From assembly GCA_048594975.1 (NCBI GenBank), contig JBMDXQ010000027.1:139906-203905 (forward strand): a stretch of 64,000 nucleotides of DNA. The letters are read 5' to 3'. The notes beneath the pieces were generated by a model, which saw only the letters and a program-made list of their open reading frames with translations, made no database searches and was not told the origin of the DNA. Made by a program: the position numbers and the translations under genes. Positions 34,157 through 42,295 of this stretch are shown here, piece by piece (the first letter of the stretch is position 1; the number at the start of each line of letters is the position of its first letter). Origin of the DNA: JBMDXB01 sp048594975 (GTDB taxonomy: Bacteria > Acidobacteriota > Vicinamibacteria > Vicinamibacterales > 2-12-FULL-66-21).

Positions 34157-36811
34157 TCAGCGTTCAACCACCTGCAGCGTCGTCTCCAGCCGCAGATCTT
34201 CCGACGATGCGCCGACGCGCAGCCGGACGCGATCGGGCTCCACCACCCAGCGATCGGCAGCCGTGTCCCAGTACGCCAGGTCCTCGGCGCGCAGCGCCAT
34301 CGTCACCGTCCGCGTCTCGCCAGGCTTGAGCGTGACGCGCTGGTAGCCGCGCAGCTCGAGCAGCGGCCGCGGCACCTTCGAACCGAGGTGCTGGACGTAG
34401 AGCTGCACGACCTCGTCGCCCGCACGCTTGCCCGTGTTGGTCACCTCCACGCTCACGTCAACCGCGCCGCCCGCATGCAGCGTCGGAGTGTTCGTGCGCA
34501 GCCGATCGTAGCGGAACGTCGTGTAGCTCAGGCCGTGGCCGAACGGGTAGAGCGGCTTGCCTGAGAAGTAGCGATACGTGCGGCCGTTCATCTTGTAGTC
34601 CTCGAACGGCCCGAGGTCGGACGTGGATCGGTAGAACGTGACCGGCAGGCGGCCGGCCGGATTGTAGGTGCCGAACAGGACGTCGGCGATCGCGGTGCCG
34701 CCGGCCTGGCCGGGGTACCACGCCTGGACGACGGCGGGCCCCTGCTGCTGCGCCCACTCGACGGCCACCGCGCTGCCGCTCAGGAGGACGAGGACGGTCG
34801 GCTTGCCGAGCCCGGCGACGCGCTCGAGCAGCCGCTGCTGCGGCGCGGGCAGCTCGATCGACGTGCGATCGCCGCCGCGAAATCCCGGGATCGTGACCGG
34901 CATCTCCTCCCCTTCGAGCCGCGGCGTGAGGCCGAGGAAGAGCACGACCGCATCCGCGTTCCGGGCCGCGTCGAGCGCTTCGCTCTCGAGCAGATCGTTC
35001 GGCGCCGCCATCACGAGCTGCAGGTCCGCGTAGCCGTAGGATTCCTCGGCCTCGACGCGGATCGTGTAGTCGCGCCCGGCCTCGAGCTGCAGCGGCTGCG
35101 AGTAGGTCGGCCGCGGATCGGGGAACTCGCCGTCGCGCTGAGGGTAGCGCGATTCGGCGAGCGGCTTGTCGTCGAGGAACAGCCGGTACTTCACCGTGCC
35201 GACGAGGCCGAGGCGGTAGCTGCCCGCTCGCGCCGGCCGGAAGATCCCCGACCAGCGGACGCCGAAGTCGTCCGCGTTCAGGCCCGGCCTGGGCGCGCCT
35301 TCGCGCCAGTTCGCATCGACCGTGGGCTCGACCGCGGTTGCCACGGGCGAGCCGCCCATCGTGCGGGCGCCGAAGTACTCGACGCGCAGCCCCGGCTTGC
35401 CATCTGGCGTGAACAGCACCAAACCGGGGACCGAGTCGTACACCGGGAAGCCCTCGGCCAGGTCGGAGCCGACCGCGAACAGGACCTTCGTCTTCGAGCC
35501 GACCGCCTCGCGGATGCCGCGCAGCGGCGTGACCGGATCCGAGGGCAGGCCGTTGTAGTTGCCGAGCAGCATGCGCCAGTCGTTCGCGTTCGGACCAATC
35601 ACGGCCAGCGTCCCGAGATCCTTCCGCAGCGGGAGCACGCCGCCCTCGTTCCTAAGCAGCACGATCGACCCGCGCGCCACGTCCAGCGCCAGCGCGCGGT
35701 GCGGCGTGCTGTCCACGACCGAAAACGGGATCTGCTGGTACTTCACCCTCGACGGCGGATCGAACATGCCGAGCCTGAAGCGTGCGGTGAAGAGCCGCTT
35801 CAGCGACGTGTCGATCTGCACCTCGGTAATCAGCCCTTCCTTCACCGCCTGGAGCAGCGCCTTGTAGGAGCTGCCGCACTCCACGTCCGTGCCGGCCTTC
35901 ACCGACATCGCCGAGGCCTCCGCAGCCGTCTTGACCAGCTTGTGGCGCTGCCAGATGTCGTCGATGGCGCCGCAGTCCGAGACGATGTAGCCGGGGAACT
36001 GCCAGCGGCGGCGCAGGATCTCGCCGAGCAGCAGATCGCTGGCGCACGCGGCTTCGCCGTTCACGCGGTTGTAGGCACACATCAGCGAGTAGGCGTGCCC
36101 CTCGCGAATGGAGGTCTCGAAGTGGCGCAGGTAGTCCTCGTGCAGCGACCGCTCGTCGACGACGGCGTCGAACGTGTGGCGCTCGGGCTCGGGCCCGCTG
36201 TGCACCGCGTAGTGTTTCACCGTGGCGATCGTCTTGAAGTACTTCGGGTCGTCGCCCTGCAGCCCGCGGACGAAGTTGATCGCCAGCCTGGCGGTGAGGA
36301 ACGGGTCCTCGCCGTAGGTCTCCTGCCCCCGGCCCCAGCGCGGGTCGCGGAACAGGTTGATGTTCGGCGACCAGATCGTCAGGCCGGTGTAACGGTCGTA
36401 GATACCCCTGCGGAACGACTCGTGGTGCTTGGCACGGGCCTCGTCGGAGATCACCGTCGCCATGCGGTGGACGAGACGGTCGTCCCAGGTGGCGGCGAAC
36501 CCGATCGCCTGCGGGAAGACCGTGGCCAGCCCCGCGCGCGCAACGCCGTGCAGCGCCTCGTTCCACCAGTTGTAGGCGGGCACCTGCAGCCTGGGGATCG
36601 CCGGCACGCGGTCCATCATCTGCGCGACCTTCTCCTCGAGCGTCATGCGGCCGACGAGATCGTTCACGCGCTTCTCGATGGGCGCCGCCGGGTCGAGATA
36701 GAGCGGGGTCTCCGGCTTCTGCGCCTTCGCGATCAGTCCGGCCGCGGCGACGAAGGCGATCAGGGTGGCAACGGCGCGCGCGGACAGGCACGCACGGGCG
36801 GAGCGACTCAT
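34157..36811 (-). CDS. Glycoside hydrolase family 3 with inserted PA14 domain
   Basis: About 884 residues. After a signal peptide (LIAFVAAAGLIAKAQ), the GH3 N-terminal TIM barrel shows NWWNEALHGVARAG, DPRWGRGQETYGEDP, TVKHYAVHSGPEPERH and the nucleophile-bearing GYIVSDCGAIDDI (Asp near residue 279). The C-terminal alpha/beta domain is split by a PA14 domain (about 450-600: RVEYFGARTMGG, FRPARAGSYRLGLVG) and ends with a fibronectin-III-like domain (VDVSVEVTNTGKRAGDEVVQ). Beta-glucosidase or xylosidase action on oligosaccharides in the periplasm is expected. The GAGGAG ribosome-binding site overlaps the end of a gene fragment upstream. Confidence 0.93.
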   Translation of the reverse strand: MSRSARACLSARAVATLIAFVAAAGLIAKAQKPETPLYLDPAAPIEKRVNDLVGRMTLEEKVAQMMDRVPAIPRLQVPAYNWWNEALHGVARAGLATVFPQAIGFAATWDDRLVHRMATVISDEARAKHHESFRRGIYDRYTGLTIWSPNINLFRDPRWGRGQETYGEDPFLTARLAINFVRGLQGDDPKYFKTIATVKHYAVHSGPEPERHTFDAVVDERSLHEDYLRHFETSIREGHAYSLMCAYNRVNGEAACASDLLLGEILRRRWQFPGYIVSDCGAIDDIWQRHKLVKTAAEASAMSVKAGTDVECGSSYKALLQAVKEGLITEVQIDTSLKRLFTARFRLGMFDPPSRVKYQQIPFSVVDSTPHRALALDVARGSIVLLRNEGGVLPLRKDLGTLAVIGPNANDWRMLLGNYNGLPSDPVTPLRGIREAVGSKTKVLFAVGSDLAEGFPVYDSVPGLVLFTPDGKPGLRVEYFGARTMGGSPVATAVEPTVDANWREGAPRPGLNADDFGVRWSGIFRPARAGSYRLGLVGTVKYRLFLDDKPLAESRYPQRDGEFPDPRPTYSQPLQLEAGRDYTIRVEAEESYGYADLQLVMAAPNDLLESEALDAARNADAVVLFLGLTPRLEGEEMPVTIPGFRGGDRTSIELPAPQQRLLERVAGLGKPTVLVLLSGSAVAVEWAQQQGPAVVQAWYPGQAGGTAIADVLFGTYNPAGRLPVTFYRSTSDLGPFEDYKMNGRTYRYFSGKPLYPFGHGLSYTTFRYDRLRTNTPTLHAGGAVDVSVEVTNTGKRAGDEVVQLYVQHLGSKVPRPLLELRGYQRVTLKPGETRTVTMALRAEDLAYWDTAADRWVVEPDRVRLRVGASSEDLRLETTLQVVER

Positions 36812-36815
36812 TGCG

Positions 36816-36950
36816 TTACTCCTCGCTGCTGGAGGAAGCCGTCGGCTGCCGGCCGCGCTCGTTCCGCGGTGGCGCCGCCGCGACGACGTAGTATTTCACG
36901 ATCGGAATGCGGGCCACACGCTCGGGCAGCCTGAGGACGAAGTGTTCAGA
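36816..36950 (-). pseudogene. 3' fragment of the gene upstream of GH3, cut by the palindrome
   Basis: On the minus strand one frame reads SEHFVLRLPERVARIPIVKY and continues to a stop codon at 36816-36818, five bases before the GH3 start. Its 3' end carries the GH3 ribosome-binding site, as expected for an operon. The frame has no start: upstream it runs into element A2. I read it as the C-terminus of a gene whose body was replaced by the palindromic element. The family is unrecognised. Confidence 0.5.
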
Positions 36951-37135
36951 CGTAACCGCCTTTCGCGGGTGGCCGCGAACGGGGCGCCCCACCCGCCGCC
37001 GCAGCGCCGTCTCCCGTTACCGTGCTTTTCGGCGCGAGGAGCCGGGGCCCTCGCCGGGCGTTCTGTGCCCGGTGGGGTGGCGAGTCGGTGGGGCTGTTTC
37101 GCGGCCAGGACCCGCCGCAGCGGTCTTCCTTCAAC
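36944..37135 (-). repeat. Long imperfect palindrome, family copy A2
   Basis: About 192 bp, inverted with respect to A1 and A3. GTTCAGACGTAACCGC at the left matches the inverse of GCGGTCTTCCTTCAAC at the right with several compensated differences. The CCGGGC-GTTCTGT-GCCCGG hairpin is at 37054-37072 and the flank TGGGGTGGCGAGTCGGTGGGG is shared with A1 and A3. It sits between divergent genes, directly upstream of the membrane-protein gene at 37182. Confidence 0.8.
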
Positions 37136-37181
37136 GGATACACTTCGGACTAGGATTCTCAGGACGGAGACGGAGTAGCAG

Positions 37182-37982
37182 ATGCGCAGCAACGCCGTAC
37201 TGTGGGCGCTGGCGATCGCGCTCACGCTCGCTTCCGCGGTCTACCAGCGCATGACCGGCCCCACCTACCCGGTCCGCGGCCACGTCGTGCTCGGTGGCGC
37301 CGAGGTGCGCTATCGACTCGCGCGCAGCAACGAGACGGTGTCGGACCAGGCCGTTCAGGTCCGCGTGCCCGACACCGCCGTCACCGGCGAGCTGCACTGG
37401 CGCCGCTCTCCCTCCTCCGAGCCGTTCCGCGCCGAGCCGCTCGTGCGCCGCGACGACGTGCTCGAGGGCACGCTCCCGCGCCAGCCGGTCGGGGGGAAGC
37501 TCGCATATCAGATCCGGCTTTCCAGACCCCCCGAGCTCGTAGTCCTTCCACCGCAGCCAGCCATCACGCGATTCAAGGATCCGGTCTCGACCTACGCCCT
37601 CATCCCGCACGTGCTGGCAATGTTCCTCGGGATGCTCTGGTCCACGCGCGCCGGCCTCGCGGCGATCACCGGCGGCTCGACGCGCGCGCTGACCTGGACG
37701 ACGCTGGCGTTGCTCGTGACGGGCGGGTTGCTGCTCGGCCCGTGGATGCAGCACCAGGCGTTCGGCGAGTGGTGGACCGGCGTGCCGTGGGGCTACGACC
37801 TGACGGACAACAAGACGCTCATCGCTGTAGCGGCCTGGGCCATGGCGGCGTGGCGTGTGCGTCGGAATCGTCCTGCGCGTTTGGCCGTCGCCGTCGCGGC
37901 GCTCATCACCCTCGTGATCTTCGCGATCCCGCACAGTGTCTGGGGGACCGAGATCAAGTGGGACGAGATCAATCGTCGATAG
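37182..37982 (+). CDS. Integral membrane protein of unknown function
   Basis: About 266 residues. Helix 1 (about 5-22, LWALAIALTLASAVYQRM) is followed by a soluble beta-rich periplasmic domain (24-140: YPVRGHVVLGGAEVRYRLAR, GELHWRRSPSSEP) and then four or five membrane helices (about 142-260). The pattern YQRMTGPTYPVRG occurs in a small conserved family in Acidobacteriota and neighbours, with no assigned role. Downstream, 43 bases away, is an ADOP permease, so the two may be linked functionally. The ATG follows GGAG with a six-base spacer. Confidence 0.7.
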   Translation: MRSNAVLWALAIALTLASAVYQRMTGPTYPVRGHVVLGGAEVRYRLARSNETVSDQAVQVRVPDTAVTGELHWRRSPSSEPFRAEPLVRRDDVLEGTLPRQPVGGKLAYQIRLSRPPELVVLPPQPAITRFKDPVSTYALIPHVLAMFLGMLWSTRAGLAAITGGSTRALTWTTLALLVTGGLLLGPWMQHQAFGEWWTGVPWGYDLTDNKTLIAVAAWAMAAWRVRRNRPARLAVAVAALITLVIFAIPHSVWGTEIKWDEINRR

Positions 37983-38025
37983 GGCGGCTCTTCAGATTGT
38001 CCAAGCTAACAGTCCGGAGGCGCCA

Positions 38026-40461
38026 ATGGACAGCTTCTGGCAGGACACACGTTACGCGGCCCGCTCGCTTCGCCGAGCACCAGCGTCCACGCTCGCGGCT
38101 CTTGCAACCTTGGCGCTGGGCATCGGAGCGACCACTGCGATTTTCAGCGTGGTGAATGCCGCCCTGCTCACGCCACCACCCTACCCTGAACCGGATCGCA
38201 TTCTCGTGCTGGGCTACCCGGACGGTGGGAGCCAAGACGGGCAGATTTTTCATTATGTCCGCGAACGTGCGCAAAGCTTCCAGCGTATGGCCGCCCACAG
38301 CGGTAGCAGCGGCTGGAATCTGGTCGTCGGCGATCGCGCCGAGTACGCTACCGGAGTACCTGTCTCCGAGGGCTTCTTCGAGGTACTCGGCGTAGCCCCG
38401 TTGCTTGGCAGAGGCTTCTCGCGCGTCGAAGATCAGACGAACGGGCCACGGGCCGTTGTGTTGAGTGAGCCACTCTGGCGGCGAGTGCTGGGTGCTAGGA
38501 AGGAAGCGATCGGCGAGGTCGTTCTTCTCGGAGGCGTGCCGCATACGATCGTGGGAGTTATGCCGGCGGGATTTCGGACCGTGCCGGCAGCAGACCTTTG
38601 GACGCCGCTGCGCCTGTCCCCCACGGACAACTCGCGGAACTACACGGTTCTGGGCCGGCTGCGTGGTGGAGTCTCACCAGGACACGCGGCAAGCGACCTT
38701 GCGTCGCTCAAGAACGGACTCCATAGCGACCTTCGAGGTATCTCTGAGGCGCGCAGCCAGGCGCTGCAGTGGATCACCTACCAGCGCTGGTTGGGTCTCG
38801 CGGGTCGTGATGCGCTTCTGCTCCTACTCGGCGCTGTTGTATTTCTCCTACTTTTGGCGTGCGTGAACGTTGCCAGCTTGCAGCTGGTGCGCGCCGTCAC
38901 CCGCCGTCGCGAGATGGCGACCCGGTCCGCCCTCGGAGGCGGCAACGCGCGACTGATCCAGCAGGTGCTGACTGAATCGGTTCTGCTCGCTCTGGTGGGT
39001 GCGGCGCTTGGAATCCTGGTTGCGCAGTGGGGCGTACGCACGCTCGTGACGCTCGTGCCCGGCGGGCTGCTCGAAGGCCGTACCGTCGTTCTCGACTGGC
39101 GGGTGCTCGGCGTGACCCTCGCCGTAGCTGTCGCTGCCGGCATCTTCTTCGGGTTCGCGCCGGCCCTTGGAACTGCGCGGCCCGACCTGCGGACAGCCTT
39201 GTGGGAAGGCGCACGCAACACCGCGGGCCGGCCGACGATATGGTTGCGGCGAGTTTTCGCCGTGGCCGAAGTCGCACTGGCAGTCCTCCTGCTCGTGGGC
39301 GCCGGCCTACTTATCCGTACGTTCGTGAATCTGCGGAGCGTAGAACTCGGTTTTGATCCCTCGAACGTGGTCATCGGCAAGATGTCGCTGCAGGGGTCGA
39401 CGAGTCAGACCCGGGAGGAACTGGCGGCGTTCTTCGAGCGGACTCTTACACGGCTGCGCGAAGTGCCTGGCGTGACCGCTGCAGCGGTCGGGAACAACGT
39501 TCCGATAGAGCGGGGTCTGAATCTCCCGCTCGAGCCACCAGTCGGGTCGCTGGTCGACCAGATGCGCGCGGTCGACTGGCGCTATGTCACGCCGGAGTAC
39601 GTCGCGCTCTTTGGAATCCCGATTCGGGCTGGGCGGGCGTTCGACGGACGAGATCAGGCGCAAGGCGCACCCGTGGTGCTCGTCAACGAGGCGTTCGCCC
39701 GGACGTACTTCGGAACCACGCAAGTGGTCGGACGATTCGCGCAGATCGCCAGAGGCCTCAAGGACCCGCCGCGCGAGATCGTCGGCGTGATCGCGGACGT
39801 CAAGGGCCTTTCTGGTTCGGGATGGACCAGGGGTCCCAGCGCTCTCGGGTCACCGGTAGCGCCGACCATGTATGTGCCCGCCGCGCAAGTCCCAGACAAC
39901 ATCCTGCAGATGGTGCACCACTACTTCCCAATCAGTTGGATCGTCCGAACGCGTCGCGCCGCCAACGTCGTGCCGGCGGTACAAGAAGTGGTCCGGTCGG
40001 CCGAGCCGGCACTCCCATTCATCCGCTTTGAGACGATGGAACAGCTGATTGCGCGCGACCTGGAGATGCAGCGTTTCCTGACTACCCTGCTAGGCGTGTT
40101 CGCGGCCTTGTCACTGGCGCTCGCGACGGTTGGGATGTATGGCCTGGTCGCCTATACCGCGACCCAGCGAACGCAGGAAGTCGGGATCCGGATGGCGCTC
40201 GGTGCGACCAGCACGCGTGTGCTGCGGGCGTTCCTGATGGAGGGACTATCGCTAGTAGTAGCCGGCGCGGCGATCGGGCTGAGCGGCGCCGCACTCGCGA
40301 GCCGACTGCTGTCGTCGCTAGTCTTCGGCATTGAGCCGCTCGATCCGCTGACGTTCGTCGCTGTCACCGCGTTGTTGATCCTGGTCGCCGGAACGGCGAC
40401 GTTGATGCCCGCGCTGCAGGCATCGCGCACCGATCCCATGAGGGCACTGCGACTTGAATAA
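38026..40461 (+). CDS. ADOP-family FtsX/MacB-type permease, second copy
   Basis: About 811 residues, same length as the copy at 18066-20501 but on a different line of descent (opening MDSFWQDTRYAARSLRRAPA). The helices are present: LALGIGATTAIFSVVNAALL, the central LLGAVVFLLLLACVNVASLQ, and the C-terminal LGVFAALSLALATVGMYGLV. No ATPase neighbour. GGAGG precedes the ATG with five-base spacing. Its codons use A- and T-ending forms noticeably more often than the genes before 37 kb, as does the following region, which suggests a different origin. Confidence 0.93.
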   Translation: MDSFWQDTRYAARSLRRAPASTLAALATLALGIGATTAIFSVVNAALLTPPPYPEPDRILVLGYPDGGSQDGQIFHYVRERAQSFQRMAAHSGSSGWNLVVGDRAEYATGVPVSEGFFEVLGVAPLLGRGFSRVEDQTNGPRAVVLSEPLWRRVLGARKEAIGEVVLLGGVPHTIVGVMPAGFRTVPAADLWTPLRLSPTDNSRNYTVLGRLRGGVSPGHAASDLASLKNGLHSDLRGISEARSQALQWITYQRWLGLAGRDALLLLLGAVVFLLLLACVNVASLQLVRAVTRRREMATRSALGGGNARLIQQVLTESVLLALVGAALGILVAQWGVRTLVTLVPGGLLEGRTVVLDWRVLGVTLAVAVAAGIFFGFAPALGTARPDLRTALWEGARNTAGRPTIWLRRVFAVAEVALAVLLLVGAGLLIRTFVNLRSVELGFDPSNVVIGKMSLQGSTSQTREELAAFFERTLTRLREVPGVTAAAVGNNVPIERGLNLPLEPPVGSLVDQMRAVDWRYVTPEYVALFGIPIRAGRAFDGRDQAQGAPVVLVNEAFARTYFGTTQVVGRFAQIARGLKDPPREIVGVIADVKGLSGSGWTRGPSALGSPVAPTMYVPAAQVPDNILQMVHHYFPISWIVRTRRAANVVPAVQEVVRSAEPALPFIRFETMEQLIARDLEMQRFLTTLLGVFAALSLALATVGMYGLVAYTATQRTQEVGIRMALGATSTRVLRAFLMEGLSLVVAGAAIGLSGAALASRLLSSLVFGIEPLDPLTFVAVTALLILVAGTATLMPALQASRTDPMRALRLE

Positions 40462-40582
40462 CAGCGGGTTCGATACCGTTTGACTGTCACCGAGGCGCCC
40501 GAACCCAGCGGTGTGTTCGATCCCGGGAGCTGCTGGTCCAGTCGCGCGATTCGCACAGCGGCGACGCGCGCGACGACCCACC

Positions 40583-41269
40583 CTACGCCGGACGACCGAT
40601 TTCTTGCCAGCAGTACTTGAGCAGTTGTTTTCCAGTGGGCCAGGCCGGGAAATGTGTGGATCCGGCCAGCCTCCGCCGTTCCTGTACCGGGACCGACACG
40701 ATCGACAGATGATTCTTGTAGGCGCGTACGACCATCTCGAGATCGATGGAGACACCATGTGGCAGCGGATCGATCTGACGGAATGCCGATACGCGCATGC
40801 CCCGAAAGCCGTGCAGCACGTCCCACACGATGTGCCCCTGACGACGCCATAAAGCCGCCGCCATCAGGGCGAGTGCGACAACGAACCACTTCCGGCTCTT
40901 TACCAGCTGGTCGTCTTCTTCGTTCCTCGCGCCGGGTCCAATACGGCTCGCGATGACGAGGTCGGCGCCCTGCGCAAAGAGGGGTCGAAACTTCAGCACA
41001 TCTGCGGGGTCGATACTCCCCTTTGGCTGGTAGAGCACGACGGCATCCGTCGTGCAGCGATCAAACGCGCAGCGATACGCGCCGTTGTAGGTAGGAAGAT
41101 CCTGATGGTGAACGACGATGCCCCGTGACTGCAGATATTCGACCGTGCCGTCGTCGCTGCCCGCGTCAATGGCGAAGACTTCCTCGAACCCGTCGATAGG
41201 CAGCTGGGGAACGTCATGCCGACAGCCTTCGATCTCGTTCCAGGTCAAGAGGCAGAGGGTCAATCGCAT
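40583..41269 (-). CDS. Family 2 glycosyltransferase
   Basis: About 228 residues of a GT-A fold. The N-terminal TLCLLTWNEIEGCRH and VFAIDAGSDDGTVEYLQ are the nucleotide-sugar-binding signature of GT2 enzymes; a LYQPKGSIDPAD segment takes the DxD region. A membrane-associated helix is present near residues 120-140 (FVVALALMAAAL). The sequence resembles dolichol-phosphate-mannose-type or small polyprenyl transferases. The ATG at 41269 overlaps the STELLO-like gene by 10 nt; the longer frame to 41314 is inside that gene. It probably acts in the same surface-glycan pathway. Confidence 0.85.
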   Translation of the reverse strand: MRLTLCLLTWNEIEGCRHDVPQLPIDGFEEVFAIDAGSDDGTVEYLQSRGIVVHHQDLPTYNGAYRCAFDRCTTDAVVLYQPKGSIDPADVLKFRPLFAQGADLVIASRIGPGARNEEDDQLVKSRKWFVVALALMAAALWRRQGHIVWDVLHGFRGMRVSAFRQIDPLPHGVSIDLEMVVRAYKNHLSIVSVPVQERRRLAGSTHFPAWPTGKQLLKYCWQEIGRPA

Positions 41270-42285
41270 ACCGAACTGCGAGACGCGGTGAGCGCACTCA
41301 ATTCGGACAGCCACGTCCCCAGCAGCTTCAGCTCTTGAGGGCCTACGACCCCGAGGCGTACGAGCGCTTCATAGCAGCGCAGCATGTTGTCCCCGATGTG
41401 CTCTGTGCCCGATCGCAGCGAAAGACCATCGAGCGAAGCACTGATTGACGTGTTGTGGAGATAGCCAGGAACTTCGTCGGCGAAGTCGCTCATCAGATGA
41501 TGGTCGTTGCGTACCTGCCGGACCGTAGGCTCATGAAAGAGAATCCACCAACCGTTCTCGGCGGCAATCCGCCCTGCGATCAAGCTCCGCCAGGTGTCGG
41601 TCATCCGGAACGAACAGTCTGATGGCAGGTACAGCAGCGGAAACGCCTCGGCAAACCAGGTGGTGTTCTGACTGTTGAACGGACACCGAGTCCCCGGCCC
41701 CAGAGCGATCCGCCGGTCCTGTCGAAAACGCTGCGGGAGCGGCAGGATCAACCGATAGACGGCGTCGACATCCGGATTATCATCGGCCAGCCCCTGTTGG
41801 ATCGGACAGGTTCGCTGGGCGACTTCTAGCGTCTCAAAGGGGGGGAACGCCGCGTGAATGCGATCCAACGGAAATCCTCTCGGCCAGATGACCGTCTCGC
41901 TGAAATAGCGGTACACGTTCACCCAGTCGCCGCTCGAGAGCCCGCGCACGCGGACGTCCCGCTGACGCAATCCGAAAAAGGCCGGCATCGGCCAATTGTC
42001 GTCATCCGTCTCAATAATGAGCGTTGCCCCCCGCTGGATCGCCACCAGATAAGCGATGTTCTTCCGCGCGTAGTGGCCGACCGGGCTTTCGCGCGCGAGA
42101 GCAAAGCCGGTGCGCCGTTGCGCCTCGACGTCGAGAAAGTAACAGCCCTCGAGGTCGAACCCGGCCGGACTCTTGGTGTCACCGGCCAGTACGAAATCGA
42201 CTCCCGACTGTGACGCTCCCGACGCGAGCGCTTGGAGGATTGGGGTGGGACTACTGACGGAGGTGAGCACGAGTGCCGTCGGCAT
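41260..42285 (-). CDS. STELLO-type (DUF288) glycosyltransferase
   Basis: About 341 residues. Signature elements of the STELLO/DUF288 family are FVLAGDTKSPAGFDL, AYLVAIQRGATLIIETDDDN (acidic DDD metal site), RGLSSGDWVNVYRYFSETV followed by IWPRGFPLDRIH, and later QNTTWFAEAFPLLYLPSDCS. Eukaryotic STELLOs act in Golgi wall synthesis; bacterial members sit in polysaccharide loci. The start at 42285 leaves 10 nt to the previous gene's stop codon; the longer frame to 42537 is a shadow of that gene. Coupled to the GT2 gene by overlap. Confidence 0.8.
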   Translation of the reverse strand: MPTALVLTSVSSPTPILQALASGASQSGVDFVLAGDTKSPAGFDLEGCYFLDVEAQRRTGFALARESPVGHYARKNIAYLVAIQRGATLIIETDDDNWPMPAFFGLRQRDVRVRGLSSGDWVNVYRYFSETVIWPRGFPLDRIHAAFPPFETLEVAQRTCPIQQGLADDNPDVDAVYRLILPLPQRFRQDRRIALGPGTRCPFNSQNTTWFAEAFPLLYLPSDCSFRMTDTWRSLIAGRIAAENGWWILFHEPTVRQVRNDHHLMSDFADEVPGYLHNTSISASLDGLSLRSGTEHIGDNMLRCYEALVRLGVVGPQELKLLGTWLSELSALTASRSSVCD

Positions 42286-42295
42286 GGCGAGGTGA

